Shown piece by piece: positions 1-7,404 of a stretch of DNA of 48,557 nt. Source of the DNA: Bordetella parapertussis (GTDB lineage Bacteria; Pseudomonadota; Gammaproteobacteria; Burkholderiales; SG8-41). Position numbers and translations under genes: made by a program. The notes beneath the pieces were generated by a model. That model was given only the letters and a program-made list of their open reading frames with translations. It searched no databases and was not told the origin of the DNA. Numbering within the stretch: position 1 is the stretch's first letter; the number at the start of each line of letters is the position of its first letter. The stretch is from positions 67,825 to 116,381 of the forward strand of contig CAMBCF010000001.1 of NCBI GenBank assembly GCA_945864585.1. Direction: 5' to 3'.

Positions 1-1341
1 GACGTAGCCCACGTGTTCACCGCCTTCCAGTCCCCCGGTGGCACAGCCCGCCGCGTATAAACCGGTGATCGGATTGTCATTGGCGTCGAGTACCCGGCTG
101 TCGCCGTCGATGACGATGCCGCCCATGGTATAGGTGATGCCCGCGGCCAGGCGCGCAGCGTAAAACGGCGCGCTGCGGATGGGCCACGCTTTGTGGGTAT
201 GGGTGCTGCGCGTGGGCGTGAGCTGCGCGGTGGCGCGCGCATCGACCGCGGCATTGTATTGCGTGATCGTGGCTTCGAGCACACCGTTTGGCAGCCCCAG
301 CTTTTGCGCCAGCTCGCTGATCGTGCCCGCCTTATGCACCGTACCGCCGTTGCTGACGATCAACGGGTTAGCCGGCGTGATGAACTCCTTGCCCGGCCCT
401 TCCCAAATGGGGTGATCGAAAATCACAGTGGCCGACAGCGGATCCTGCATGCCAGCAATGTAATTGGCGAGGTACACGCCGCCCAAACCTTCATCCACGA
501 AGCGGCGACCGGCAGCATCCACCATCACGCCGCCACAGCACAAATCGTCCATCAGCGGGAACGGCCACAGGTCATCGTTGGTCATCGCGTCCTGTATCAG
601 CACATGGCCGTAAAAGCGGTTCATGCCGACCAGTTTAGCGCCGACGGCGCGTGCCATTTTCAGACCATCGCCCATCGCGGTTTGCGCATTGCGCTGGCGG
701 ATTTTGGCGGGTGCGGCCGTGATGTACTCCTTCAACAGCTCGTGATTGGCTTGAAAGCCGCCGTCACTGATGACGACATGGCGGGCATCGAGATTTACCC
801 GCGCGCCTTTTTGATCGGCTTCCACCCCCACGCATTGGCCGCCCGCCATGCGCAGACTCAGTGCGCGCGTGCCGAGCAGCAGCGTGGCCCCGGCTTTTTT
901 CAGCTCCGCATGCAGCGTGCGCAGCATCACGTCGCCGCCACGCCCGTGCCAGTAGTCGCGGCCCTTGGTGGCGATGGGCGGGGCCAGTGTGGTGCGGCGG
1001 TGTGGCGCGTCGCCCACCTTGATAAAGCGCAGGCCCTTCGATCGCAGCCACTGCACCGTGCTGCCCGCCTGATGGGCCATCACCTCCAGAAAGCTCTGGC
1101 GGGAAAAGCCTTGCGTCTTGCCTTTCATCGCGTTCATCAGTACTTCGGGCGGCTCCGCCACATCGCGATACGACACGTGAAACGCGCCGCCGCAGATGCG
1201 CGAGTTGCACAGGTATTTATCGGTCTCGCCTTTTTCGAGAATGGCGACTGATACGCCCTGCTCGGCGAGCCGCAGGCCGCAGGTGAGTCCGGCGAGTCCG
1301 CCGCCGATGATGAGGGTTTCGTAGGACGTGGCTGCGTTCAT
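1..1341 (-). CDS. FAD-dependent oxidoreductase (fumarate reductase/succinate dehydrogenase flavoprotein-like), partial
   Basis: This is an open frame of 447 codons that leaves the window at its left edge, so the C-terminus is missing. The start is the ATG at 1341; the protein begins MNAATSYETLIIGGGLAGL. The GGGLAGL Rossmann fingerprint near residue 13 followed by an acidic EK pair near residue 37 is typical of FAD-binding proteins of the FAD_binding_2 type. Near the end of the visible part, the stretch GLYAAGCATGGLEGGEHVGY matches the C-terminal FAD-contacting segment of this family. The expected role is oxidation or reduction of a carboxylate-type substrate; the substrate is not evident. It lies downstream of a Bug receptor on the same strand, separated by a hairpin repeat. 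Confidence 0.88.
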   Translation of the reverse strand, partial: MNAATSYETLIIGGGLAGLTCGLRLAEQGVSVAILEKGETDKYLCNSRICGGAFHVSYRDVAEPPEVLMNAMKGKTQGFSRQSFLEVMAHQAGSTVQWLRSKGLRFIKVGDAPHRRTTLAPPIATKGRDYWHGRGGDVMLRTLHAELKKAGATLLLGTRALSLRMAGGQCVGVEADQKGARVNLDARHVVISDGGFQANHELLKEYITAAPAKIRQRNAQTAMGDGLKMARAVGAKLVGMNRFYGHVLIQDAMTNDDLWPFPLMDDLCCGGVMVDAAGRRFVDEGLGGVYLANYIAGMQDPLSATVIFDHPIWEGPGKEFITPANPLIVSNGGTVHKAGTISELAQKLGLPNGVLEATITQYNAAVDARATAQLTPTRSTHTHKAWPIRSAPFYAARLAAGITYTMGGIVIDGDSRVLDANDNPITGLYAAGCATGGLEGGEHVGYV

Positions 1342-1361
1342 GAGGGCCTTGAAAAATTTTC

Positions 1362-1498
1362 TCAGCCACAGAGAACACAGAGTTCACAGAGGGAAATCAA
1401 GAGCCTAAAGCCGTTACTCTGTTCACCCACGGGATGAGTGCACGGTGATGCCCCAACCCCTTGTCCTCTCTGTGTTCCTCTGTGTCCTCTGTGGCTGA
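1362..1498. repeat. Long inverted repeat (CAGAG-rich hairpin element)
   Basis: The left arm (1362-1392, beginning TCAGCCACAGAGAACACAGA) is nearly complementary to the right arm (1465-1498, ending TCTGTGGCTGA), with about 70 bases between them. Each arm is itself built of CACAGAG-like units. It lies between the Bug gene ending at 1588 and the oxidoreductase starting at 1341. RNA from either strand could fold into a long stem, so it may act as an attenuator or terminator, or be a non-autonomous mobile element. Confidence 0.75.
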
Positions 1499-1587
1499 AT
1501 TGCAGTTTTTTAGGGTAAATCAAGCGACTGCGCTATTGAAGCATAGCGTGTTCGGGCATGTCCAGACGCGGCCCGCATGCTGTAAGT

Positions 1588-2565
1588 TCAGTCCGCTTTA
1601 AGTCCCGTTTCCCGGACCACGCGCGTCCACTTCGCGTAATCGCGCTTGACGATCTCGCCCAGTTCTGCCGGCGTGCTGCCGACGAAATCCATGCCGCTGG
1701 TGATCAGGCGTTCTTTCAATTCGCTATCGTTCACCGTTCTGGCAAGCTCGCTGTAGAGCCTGTCGATCAACGGCTTGGGCAGGCCTGCCGGCGCAAATAC
1801 CGAGAACCACTCGCCGGCTTCATAACCCGGCGCCACGGTTTCGGCGAGGGTGGGCAAATCGGGCGCGTCGGCGCGCCGCTTCAAACTGGTGACCGCCAGC
1901 GCGCGTATGCGTCCCGATTTTACGTGCGGCGCAGCGGACAGCGTGCCCGCAAACATCATCTGAATTTGCCCGGCGATCAAGTCGGTAATGGCAGGCCCGG
2001 TTCCCTTGTACGGCACATGCACCATGCTGATGCCCGCCTGCATGCGAAAGAGCTCGGCGGCCAAATGTATGGCGGTGCCGGAACCGGCTGAGCCGTACGA
2101 CATAGCGCCTGGCTTTGCCTTGGCCAGTGCCACCCACTCCTGCATGGTGTTAGCCGGCAATCCGGGAAATATCACTACCCGGTACGGCGAGCGCGCGATC
2201 AGCATCAGCGGTGTGAAATCGTGCACGGGGTTATAAGTCGTATGCGGATTTACCGCGGGATTGGTCACCAGCGCGCTGATAGCGACCATCAGCGTGTAGC
2301 CGTCCGGCGTCGCGCGCGCGGCAAGTTCATGCGCCACGCTGCCCGCGCCGCCCGCGCGGTTGTCGACCACGATCTGCTGCTTGAGATGCACCGCCAGCTT
2401 CACGCTGACGCTGCGCGCGATGATGTCCGCGCCGCCGCCGGGCGGATAGGGCACCAGCACGCGAATCGGGCGTGACGGATATCCCGCGGCGGGTTGCGCA
2501 AGCACAACGCCGCTCAGCGACCATAGCAACCATGGAAAAACAATAAACAAATACGTGGAATTCAT
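1588..2565 (-). CDS. Bug/TctC family periplasmic solute-binding receptor
   Basis: This is a 325-residue protein of the Bug (Bordetella uptake gene)/TctC family. These are two-lobed periplasmic receptors that bind carboxylates and some other small molecules. The start at 2565 (MNSTYLFIVFPWLLWSLSG) gives a clean signal peptide with cleavage near VVLAQ; an upstream ATG at 2589 would add eight non-hydrophobic residues. After the signal come YPSRPIRVLVPYPPGGGADI, the family's first binding loop, then VDNRAGGAG, and later VPYKGTGPAITDLIAGQIQM, all diagnostic. The ligand cannot be read from sequence. The racemase-like gene upstream and the flavoprotein downstream are on the same strand and may share its substrate. 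Confidence 0.93.
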   Translation of the reverse strand: MNSTYLFIVFPWLLWSLSGVVLAQPAAGYPSRPIRVLVPYPPGGGADIIARSVSVKLAVHLKQQIVVDNRAGGAGSVAHELAARATPDGYTLMVAISALVTNPAVNPHTTYNPVHDFTPLMLIARSPYRVVIFPGLPANTMQEWVALAKAKPGAMSYGSAGSGTAIHLAAELFRMQAGISMVHVPYKGTGPAITDLIAGQIQMMFAGTLSAAPHVKSGRIRALAVTSLKRRADAPDLPTLAETVAPGYEAGEWFSVFAPAGLPKPLIDRLYSELARTVNDSELKERLITSGMDFVGSTPAELGEIVKRDYAKWTRVVRETGLKAD

Positions 2566-2610
2566 TTCAGGATGCCGTATTGGTGGCAATGCTTAACGCC
2601 CAAGGGTTTA

Positions 2611-2686
2611 ACCGCAGAGGCGCAGAGACGCGGAGAACAGCCGCAGAGAAAAGCACTTCTCTGCGTTTCCTCTGCGCCTCGGCGGT
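2611..2686. repeat. Inverted repeat of GCAGAG units
   Basis: The left arm (2611 on, ACCGCAGAGGCGCAGAG) pairs with the right arm ending at 2686 (CTCTGCGCCTCGGCGGT), and inner GCAGAGAA/TTCTCTGC segments extend the stem. It fills most of the gap between the racemase-like gene and the Bug gene. It is built like the hairpin at 1362-1498 but uses GCAGAG instead of CACAGAG. Confidence 0.75.
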
Positions 2687-2708
2687 GAAAGTTTTTGAAG
2701 TGCAAGGA

Positions 2709-3515
2709 TCACTCTTTCCTGGGTGTATCGGGATAAATATCCGCACCATAAAACGCCCGCGTACGCTCAAGATAATCCCCGCTCGGCGGCGCGTAGGACA
2801 GGCGCTTGCTGGTAAAGCGGCCGGTGATTTTGCGCAGTTTCACCGCCATCTCGCCCATTTTTACCAGTTCCACGATGCCGTTGACGATGGGTGCGCGTTC
2901 GATTTCGTAGGTGTGTGATTCGGCGAGAAACACGATGATGTCGCCGCCGGCGGGGATGATGATTTCCGCACCTTTAGCGAGCAGTTTTTTTGCCGCTACG
3001 TTGAATTGCTCAATGATGCCCTTACGAAACGGCAGGTCGATCATTGCGCGCTTGAGCTCGATCGGCGAGGTGTTCATCGGCTCCATGCCGGCGAAACGCC
3101 GTTCCAGGCCGTAGCGCTGCACGTTTTCCAGGATGCGCAGATTCCACTTCGGGCTGATGGTCACCAGGCCGAAACTCGCGCCCATGATGCTGGACACATG
3201 CAAACTGGTTTCGCACAGCCCGAGCACGGGAATGTTCACGCACTCGCGCGCCTCGCGGATGCCGGCGTCGCTGATATTGCCGATCAGAAAAGCATCGTAG
3301 CCCTCGCGTTCGGCCTGCATAGCGTTGAACATCACTTCGCGCATATCGTGATGTTCGAGAAAGCGATAGTGAACGCCGATGCCCGCTGATTTTGATACAC
3401 CGCGCATGTCGACGGTGGTGCCGGGGTCTACCGCCGCTGCAATAGTCGCGCGCAGGATTTCGCCGTAGGGCGTGGATTCGGTTTGGCGTGCGAGACTTTG
3501 GTACCAGAGTTTCAT
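2709..3515 (-). CDS. Asp/Glu/hydantoin racemase-superfamily protein with non-canonical active site
   Basis: The 268-residue protein starts at the ATG at 3515 (MKLWYQSLARQTE), with AGGAT a few bases upstream; a longer frame from 3575 adds 20 unlikely residues. Its overall pattern fits the Asp/Glu/hydantoin racemase and maleate isomerase superfamily: an early MRGV, a GNISDAGI segment near residue 80, IPVLGLCETS near 95, and an IIIPAGGDII strand near 190. Canonical members carry catalytic cysteines in an ACFSD-like motif and in a GCAGM-like motif. Here those positions read N and A, so simple two-cysteine racemization is doubtful. It precedes a Bug gene on the same strand. Confidence 0.75.
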   Translation of the reverse strand: MKLWYQSLARQTESTPYGEILRATIAAAVDPGTTVDMRGVSKSAGIGVHYRFLEHHDMREVMFNAMQAEREGYDAFLIGNISDAGIREARECVNIPVLGLCETSLHVSSIMGASFGLVTISPKWNLRILENVQRYGLERRFAGMEPMNTSPIELKRAMIDLPFRKGIIEQFNVAAKKLLAKGAEIIIPAGGDIIVFLAESHTYEIERAPIVNGIVELVKMGEMAVKLRKITGRFTSKRLSYAPPSGDYLERTRAFYGADIYPDTPRKE

Positions 3516-3630
3516 GCGTGATCCTGTGGCGTTAGGGTGAGCAGGTTTGTGTAACGTAGGCGCGAGTATCGCCACGCAGGAATGTTAGAGCATATCCGCT
3601 GCCGATAGTGTGGAACGCTCATGGCGCGGA

Positions 3631-4314
3631 TCATATTTTTTCAGCATCAATCAGCGTAGCGTCGTCGTCGCGCGGGCGCTTGTCACTGCGTACCCGGTGC
3701 GCGGTAATCAGGTCATCCGGCGGCGGTGTGAGCAGAGCTTCCAGTGCGTGCGTCACTTCGATTTTGGTATCCAGCCAGAATGCCTCATCCCTGGGTTGGA
3801 TAATCACCGGCATGCGGTCATGCACCTGGCGCATGGCGACGTTGGCCTCGCCCACGATAATGGTGCAGGACTCGATCACCTCGTCGCCGCGATGCCAGCG
3901 ATCCCACAGCCCGGCGAAACTGACCATGCCGCGATCCGGGCGGTGCAGCCACCATTTCAGCTTGCCCTGTGGTGTGGTCTGCCACTCAAACCAGCCCAGC
4001 GCGGGAATCAAACAGCGGCGCTTGCGAAACGGCACGCGGTAACTCGCGGCACTCGCCACCGTGTCGGTGCGCGCATTGAAGGTGCTGAACTTGACGCGCG
4101 GTTCTTTCGACCAATAGGGCAGCAGCCACCACTGCAGGGTCGCCAGCTCCGTTTCGCCATCCGCGCGGTGTCGAATCACCGGCACACAGGCGGCAGGATT
4201 GCCTTGCTGCGGGGTGACGTTGTAGCGCTCTGAAAACGGGTTGTTGTGGCCGCGACCGAGATGGTAGTGGCGCTCGATAGCGGCCTGAGCGGGGGTTACG
4301 TAGCGGCCGCACAT
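3631..4314 (-). CDS. yedK: SOS response-associated peptidase-like SRAP protein (YedK/HMCES family)
   Basis: The 227-residue protein begins MCGRYV, so after methionine removal Cys2 becomes the N-terminal residue. In this family Cys2 forms a thiazolidine crosslink with abasic sites in single-stranded DNA. The other conserved elements are present: FNARTDT near residue 78, GWFEW near 107 with the catalytic Glu, GLWD near 135, and HDRMPVI near 165 with the catalytic His. Length matches the family. It acts in the cytoplasm, shielding abasic sites at replication forks. It is transcribed in the same direction as its neighbours but has no evident functional link to them. Confidence 0.93.
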   Translation of the reverse strand: MCGRYVTPAQAAIERHYHLGRGHNNPFSERYNVTPQQGNPAACVPVIRHRADGETELATLQWWLLPYWSKEPRVKFSTFNARTDTVASAASYRVPFRKRRCLIPALGWFEWQTTPQGKLKWWLHRPDRGMVSFAGLWDRWHRGDEVIESCTIIVGEANVAMRQVHDRMPVIIQPRDEAFWLDTKIEVTHALEALLTPPPDDLITAHRVRSDKRPRDDDATLIDAEKI

Positions 4315-4327
4315 TTTGCAGCAGTGA

Positions 4328-5578
4328 TTATTGCCGCAGGAAATCCGCCCCCGTCGCCGGCATCAAAAACGCCCGGGTCATTTCCCTGGTGGTGTTGATG
4401 CCCATCATCGCCATGTCGCGATCAATTTCGTCCATCAACAATTTGATGGCGTGTTCGACGCCGGGCTGGCCCGCGACCGCGGACGCGCACAGGAACGGTC
4501 GGCCGATGAAGCAGAAATCGGCGCCCAGTGCGAGCGCTTTGAGCACGTCGGTGCCGCGGCGAAATCCGCTGTCCATGATCACCGCCATGCCGCCCGCGGC
4601 TTCGCGGATGCCGGGCAGTACGCGCAGTGGCGAAACCGTGCCGTCGAGCTGACGCCCGCCGTGGTTGGAAACCATCACGCCGTCGAGTCCGTGCTCGCGC
4701 GCCATGCGCACCACGTCCTTGTCCAGCACGCCCTTGACCAGGAGCTTGCCCTTCCAAATCTTGCGCATGTGCGCGACATGTTTCCAGGTGAGGCGATCAC
4801 GGCGGCCGTAGCCGCGCAAGGCGCTGCTTGAAATCAGCGGCACGCGCGGGCCCATGTTTTCGACATGCGGCATGCCATCCTTGATCAGGGTTTTGAGAAA
4901 CATGCCGAACAGCCACTTGGGCCGTATGATGCAGTCCCACGCGAGGCGCGGTGTCGGCCGCAGCGGGTTGTTATAGCCGGCGCGCACGTTATTTTCCCGG
5001 TTGCCCGCGACCTGCACATCCACGGTGACGGCGATGGTTTCGAAGCCTGCTTTCGCGGCGCGCTCGAAAGTTTCGGTGATGCGATCCTCGTCGCCCGGCA
5101 GATACGCCTGAAACATCGCGGTTCTGCCGGCGGCTCTGACATCCTCCATACGCATCAGCGAAGCGCCGCTCATCATCATCGGAATGTTCGCGTCGGCGGC
5201 GGCGCGTGCGAGTACCAGATCACCCTGATAGGCGGCAATCGAGGTGCCGCCCATCGGCGCAAAACCGAAGGGTGCGTTGTAGGTGTGCCCCAAGAGTTCG
5301 GTCTTCATGGTGCGCGCGGTGGTGTCCACCAGCGGCTTGGGTACGAAACCAATCTCCTCAAACACGTCGCGGTTGCCGCGCAGCGACATGTTGTTTTCCA
5401 CGCCGCCGGTGACATAACCATAAATAGGGCGCGGCAACACTTTGCGCGCGTGGTCGATAAAATCCTGCAGCGACAAATAGTTGCGCATGCCGCGCGGCAG
5501 GGTACGTTTGTCGACTAACGAGAGACCGCCGGCGGTGTCCGGCTTGGGCGCGAGGGTGTCGAAGGTGGTGGTAGTCAT
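4328..5578 (-). CDS. FMN-dependent alpha-hydroxy-acid dehydrogenase (LldD-like)
   Basis: This is a 416-residue TIM-barrel flavoprotein of the L-lactate dehydrogenase/glycolate oxidase/mandelate dehydrogenase family, oxidizing 2-hydroxy acids to 2-oxo acids. The start at 5578 (MTTTTFDTLAPK) is preferred over one at 5689 that would overlap queD. Signatures include YGYVTGG near the N-terminus, FGFAPMGG, the active-site segment VSNHGGRQLDG with catalytic His and Arg, and DSGFRRGTDV for phosphate binding of FMN. The protein lacks an obvious export signal. It lies 55 bases downstream of queD on the same strand, so it may be co-transcribed. The exact substrate among 2-hydroxy acids is open. Confidence 0.92.
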   Translation of the reverse strand: MTTTTFDTLAPKPDTAGGLSLVDKRTLPRGMRNYLSLQDFIDHARKVLPRPIYGYVTGGVENNMSLRGNRDVFEEIGFVPKPLVDTTARTMKTELLGHTYNAPFGFAPMGGTSIAAYQGDLVLARAAADANIPMMMSGASLMRMEDVRAAGRTAMFQAYLPGDEDRITETFERAAKAGFETIAVTVDVQVAGNRENNVRAGYNNPLRPTPRLAWDCIIRPKWLFGMFLKTLIKDGMPHVENMGPRVPLISSSALRGYGRRDRLTWKHVAHMRKIWKGKLLVKGVLDKDVVRMAREHGLDGVMVSNHGGRQLDGTVSPLRVLPGIREAAGGMAVIMDSGFRRGTDVLKALALGADFCFIGRPFLCASAVAGQPGVEHAIKLLMDEIDRDMAMMGINTTREMTRAFLMPATGADFLRQ

Positions 5579-5633
5579 GGTCGTATCGCTTTCTTGGGGT
5601 CGTATGGAAGTCGGCGCTGCATGTGTCGGCTGA

Positions 5634-6059
5634 TCAGGATGCGTTTGCCGAGGCGCCACTATAACTGCAAGCCTGCCCCAGTGAATCACGGCGCACGGTG
5701 ACGCGTGCCAGCCCGGGCAGCTTGGTGGCGAGACGCCGCCATATCCAGAGCGCCAGATTCTCCAGGCTTGGAGATCCTAACTGTCTGAGTTCATTCAATA
5801 ATTTGTGATCGAGCTGTTTGCGCAATGCGAGGCATATACGTTCCACCTGCGCCAGGTCGGCGACAAAGCCATACGGCGCGCGCGGCGTGCCGCGCAAGGT
5901 GACCTGACACTGAAACGAGTGCCCGTGTACGCCGCGATACTTGTGGCCGCGCGGCGTGGCAGTGAAGCGATGCGCGGCGTCAAAGCCGAAGGCATAGGAA
6001 ATTTCCACTTCCTGTGCCGCGGGCGCGCGCGTTATTTTTCGGGCAGGGCGCTTGCTCAC
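5634..6059 (-). CDS. queD: 6-carboxytetrahydropterin synthase-like protein (QueD family) lacking the usual catalytic Cys
   Basis: The 141-residue protein belongs to the 6-pyruvoyltetrahydropterin synthase/QueD fold, which makes 6-carboxytetrahydropterin from 7,8-dihydroneopterin triphosphate for queuosine. Zinc-ligand histidines are visible in FDAAHRF and VHGHSF, and a C-terminal RRDSLGQACSY segment matches the family end. The residue four before HGH, normally the catalytic Cys (KCGRLHGH in E. coli), is Tyr here (HKYRGVHGH). Its ATG overlaps the queE stop by four bases (ATGA), so translation is coupled. Pairing with queE supports a queuosine-pathway job despite the substitution. Confidence 0.85.
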   Translation of the reverse strand: MSKRPARKITRAPAAQEVEISYAFGFDAAHRFTATPRGHKYRGVHGHSFQCQVTLRGTPRAPYGFVADLAQVERICLALRKQLDHKLLNELRQLGSPSLENLALWIWRRLATKLPGLARVTVRRDSLGQACSYSGASANAS

Positions 6060-6688
6060 GGAATGCCGATCAGTTTGTGGGTTTGCAGCGACAGGCGCCA
6101 GCGCGGCTGCGCTTTGCAGTAAGCCACCGCGAGCCGTGTGTTATGCGCACGGCGCGGGCCATCCATCGGTTGCAGGAAAAAATTGTCGAATTGCAGTTTT
6201 TCAAAGCGTTCGGGTTCTGCACCCTGCTGCGGGAACACCAGCTTCAGTTCGTCGCCGCGTTTGAGTGCGAGCGGCGCGCGCGCCTTGGGGCTGACGCAAA
6301 TCCAGTCGATGCCCGGCGGCGGCTGCAACGTGCCGTTGGTTTCGATGGCGATGCGAAAGCCCTTCGCGTGCAGCGCGGCAATCAGCGGCGGGTCGAGTTG
6401 CAGCAGCGGTTCGCCGCCGGTGCACACCACGAAGCGCATCGCCTTAATACGCTTGGGCCACAGCGCAAGCACCGCGTTCGCCAGTGCCGCCGGCGTGCGG
6501 AATTTGCCGCCGCCGGGGCCATCCACGCCGACAAATTCGGTATCGCAAAAACGGCACACGGCACTGGCGCGATCCTTCTCCCGGCCCGACCACAGATTGC
6601 AGCCGGCAAAGCGCAGGAACACCGCAGGCGTGCCCGCGTTGGCGCCTTCGCCTTGCAGGGTGTGGAAGATCTCTTTTACTGAGTACAT
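6056..6688 (-). CDS. queE: 7-carboxy-7-deazaguanine synthase (radical SAM)
   Basis: The 210-residue protein converts 6-carboxytetrahydropterin to 7-carboxy-7-deazaguanine, the second dedicated step toward preQ0. The start at 6688 (MYSVKEIFHTLQGEG) is the classic QueE N-terminus; an upstream ATG at 6829 would overlap the preceding gene. The cluster motif is spaced CX14CX2C (first Cys in FAGCNLW, last two in CRFCD), the form described for Burkholderia QueE rather than CX3CX2C. A TGGEPLLQ motif follows. It sits 10 bases after the small gene ending at 6699 and overlaps queD by four bases. Confidence 0.94.
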   Translation of the reverse strand: MYSVKEIFHTLQGEGANAGTPAVFLRFAGCNLWSGREKDRASAVCRFCDTEFVGVDGPGGGKFRTPAALANAVLALWPKRIKAMRFVVCTGGEPLLQLDPPLIAALHAKGFRIAIETNGTLQPPPGIDWICVSPKARAPLALKRGDELKLVFPQQGAEPERFEKLQFDNFFLQPMDGPRRAHNTRLAVAYCKAQPRWRLSLQTHKLIGIP

Positions 6689-6698
6689 CGTCGAGGTG

Positions 6699-6899
6699 TC
6701 AGCGCGCAGAACGCGTAAGGCGCTGCGCCGTCTTGCGGCGTGGCGCGGTCGCGGAAGGAGCATTGGCCGGGGCCTGCCTGACCATCTTTGTAAAAATACA
6801 AATCTCCTCCAGCCAGCGTAAACGATCAATCAGCGGAACTTGCTGGTAGCGCAGCACCTGCGCTTCGGTGGCGTGATATGCATAGTCGATTTTCGCCAT
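6699..6899 (-). CDS. Small partner protein of the upstream nucleotidyltransferase
   Basis: This is a 66-residue protein from the ATG at 6899 (MAKIDYAYHATEAQVL). The core QVPLIDRLRWLEEICIF resembles short proteins, often containing a WLEE-type helix, that accompany stand-alone nucleotidyltransferases. The tail (from about residue 50) is rich in Arg, Lys and Ala. Its start codon lies one base after the stop of the nucleotidyltransferase, so the two are almost certainly translationally coupled, and queE follows after 10 bases. A role as antitoxin or substrate-docking partner is inference from position only. Confidence 0.7.
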   Translation of the reverse strand: MAKIDYAYHATEAQVLRYQQVPLIDRLRWLEEICIFTKMVRQAPANAPSATAPRRKTAQRLTRSAR

Positions 6900-6900
6900 G

Positions 6901-7401
6901 CTATTTTTCCCTTGCGGCCAGCCGGCGAACAATTTTCAGCGCCTTGATATCGGAGGCATCCTGTTGGCGTCCGGTTCCCGTCTTGAGCGCGATTAAATCG
7001 TTCGCGCACGCAAAGCGCACTGCTACGCCGCTCAAGTTCTTTTCGATGCGATCACGATGCATCTTCTTGAACGATACCTTGGGCCGCACAATGATATCCA
7101 CGGTGGGCAGTGTGCCGGAAGGCGAGTGCAACGAAAATGCGATGAGGTGCTTGGTTCGTATCCAATCATTGATCTGTTTTTCGTCACACAGCGCGGCGAG
7201 TGGCACCGGCAAAGTGGGCTTGAGTTTGAGTTTGGTTGCAGCTTTCAAGAATCGCTGAAGGTTGGTCTTATCCATCGCAAGCGTAAGATCAACATCCATC
7301 GTGGCGCGCTCGACGCCATGAAAGTTGACGGCAAGCCCCCCCACCAGCACGTATGCCACGCGTTCTTTGTGCAGCGCTTTGAATAGATCAAGGTAAAACA
7401 T
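6901..7401 (-). CDS. MNT/AbiEii-like nucleotidyltransferase domain protein
   Basis: The 166-residue protein carries the nucleotidyltransferase core: VLVGGLAVNFHG at residues 18-29, followed by RATMDVDLTLA with the two metal-binding Asp (DVD), and a VDIIVRP strand near residue 100 carrying the third Asp. A late DLIALK segment with Lys is typical of AbiEii/MNT-like proteins. It is shorter than AbiEii or MenT toxins, which are near 300 residues. It begins three bases after the glnS stop and ends one base before its small partner. It could be a toxin, a tRNA-modifying transferase or a metabolic enzyme; the family alone does not decide. Confidence 0.82.
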   Translation of the reverse strand: MFYLDLFKALHKERVAYVLVGGLAVNFHGVERATMDVDLTLAMDKTNLQRFLKAATKLKLKPTLPVPLAALCDEKQINDWIRTKHLIAFSLHSPSGTLPTVDIIVRPKVSFKKMHRDRIEKNLSGVAVRFACANDLIALKTGTGRQQDASDIKALKIVRRLAAREK

Positions 7402-7404
7402 CGT

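Noticed and set aside
5579-5689. A longer N-terminus for the alpha-hydroxy-acid dehydrogenase (start at 5689)
   Set aside because: It would overlap the queD coding region and adds residues with no similarity to the family N-terminus.
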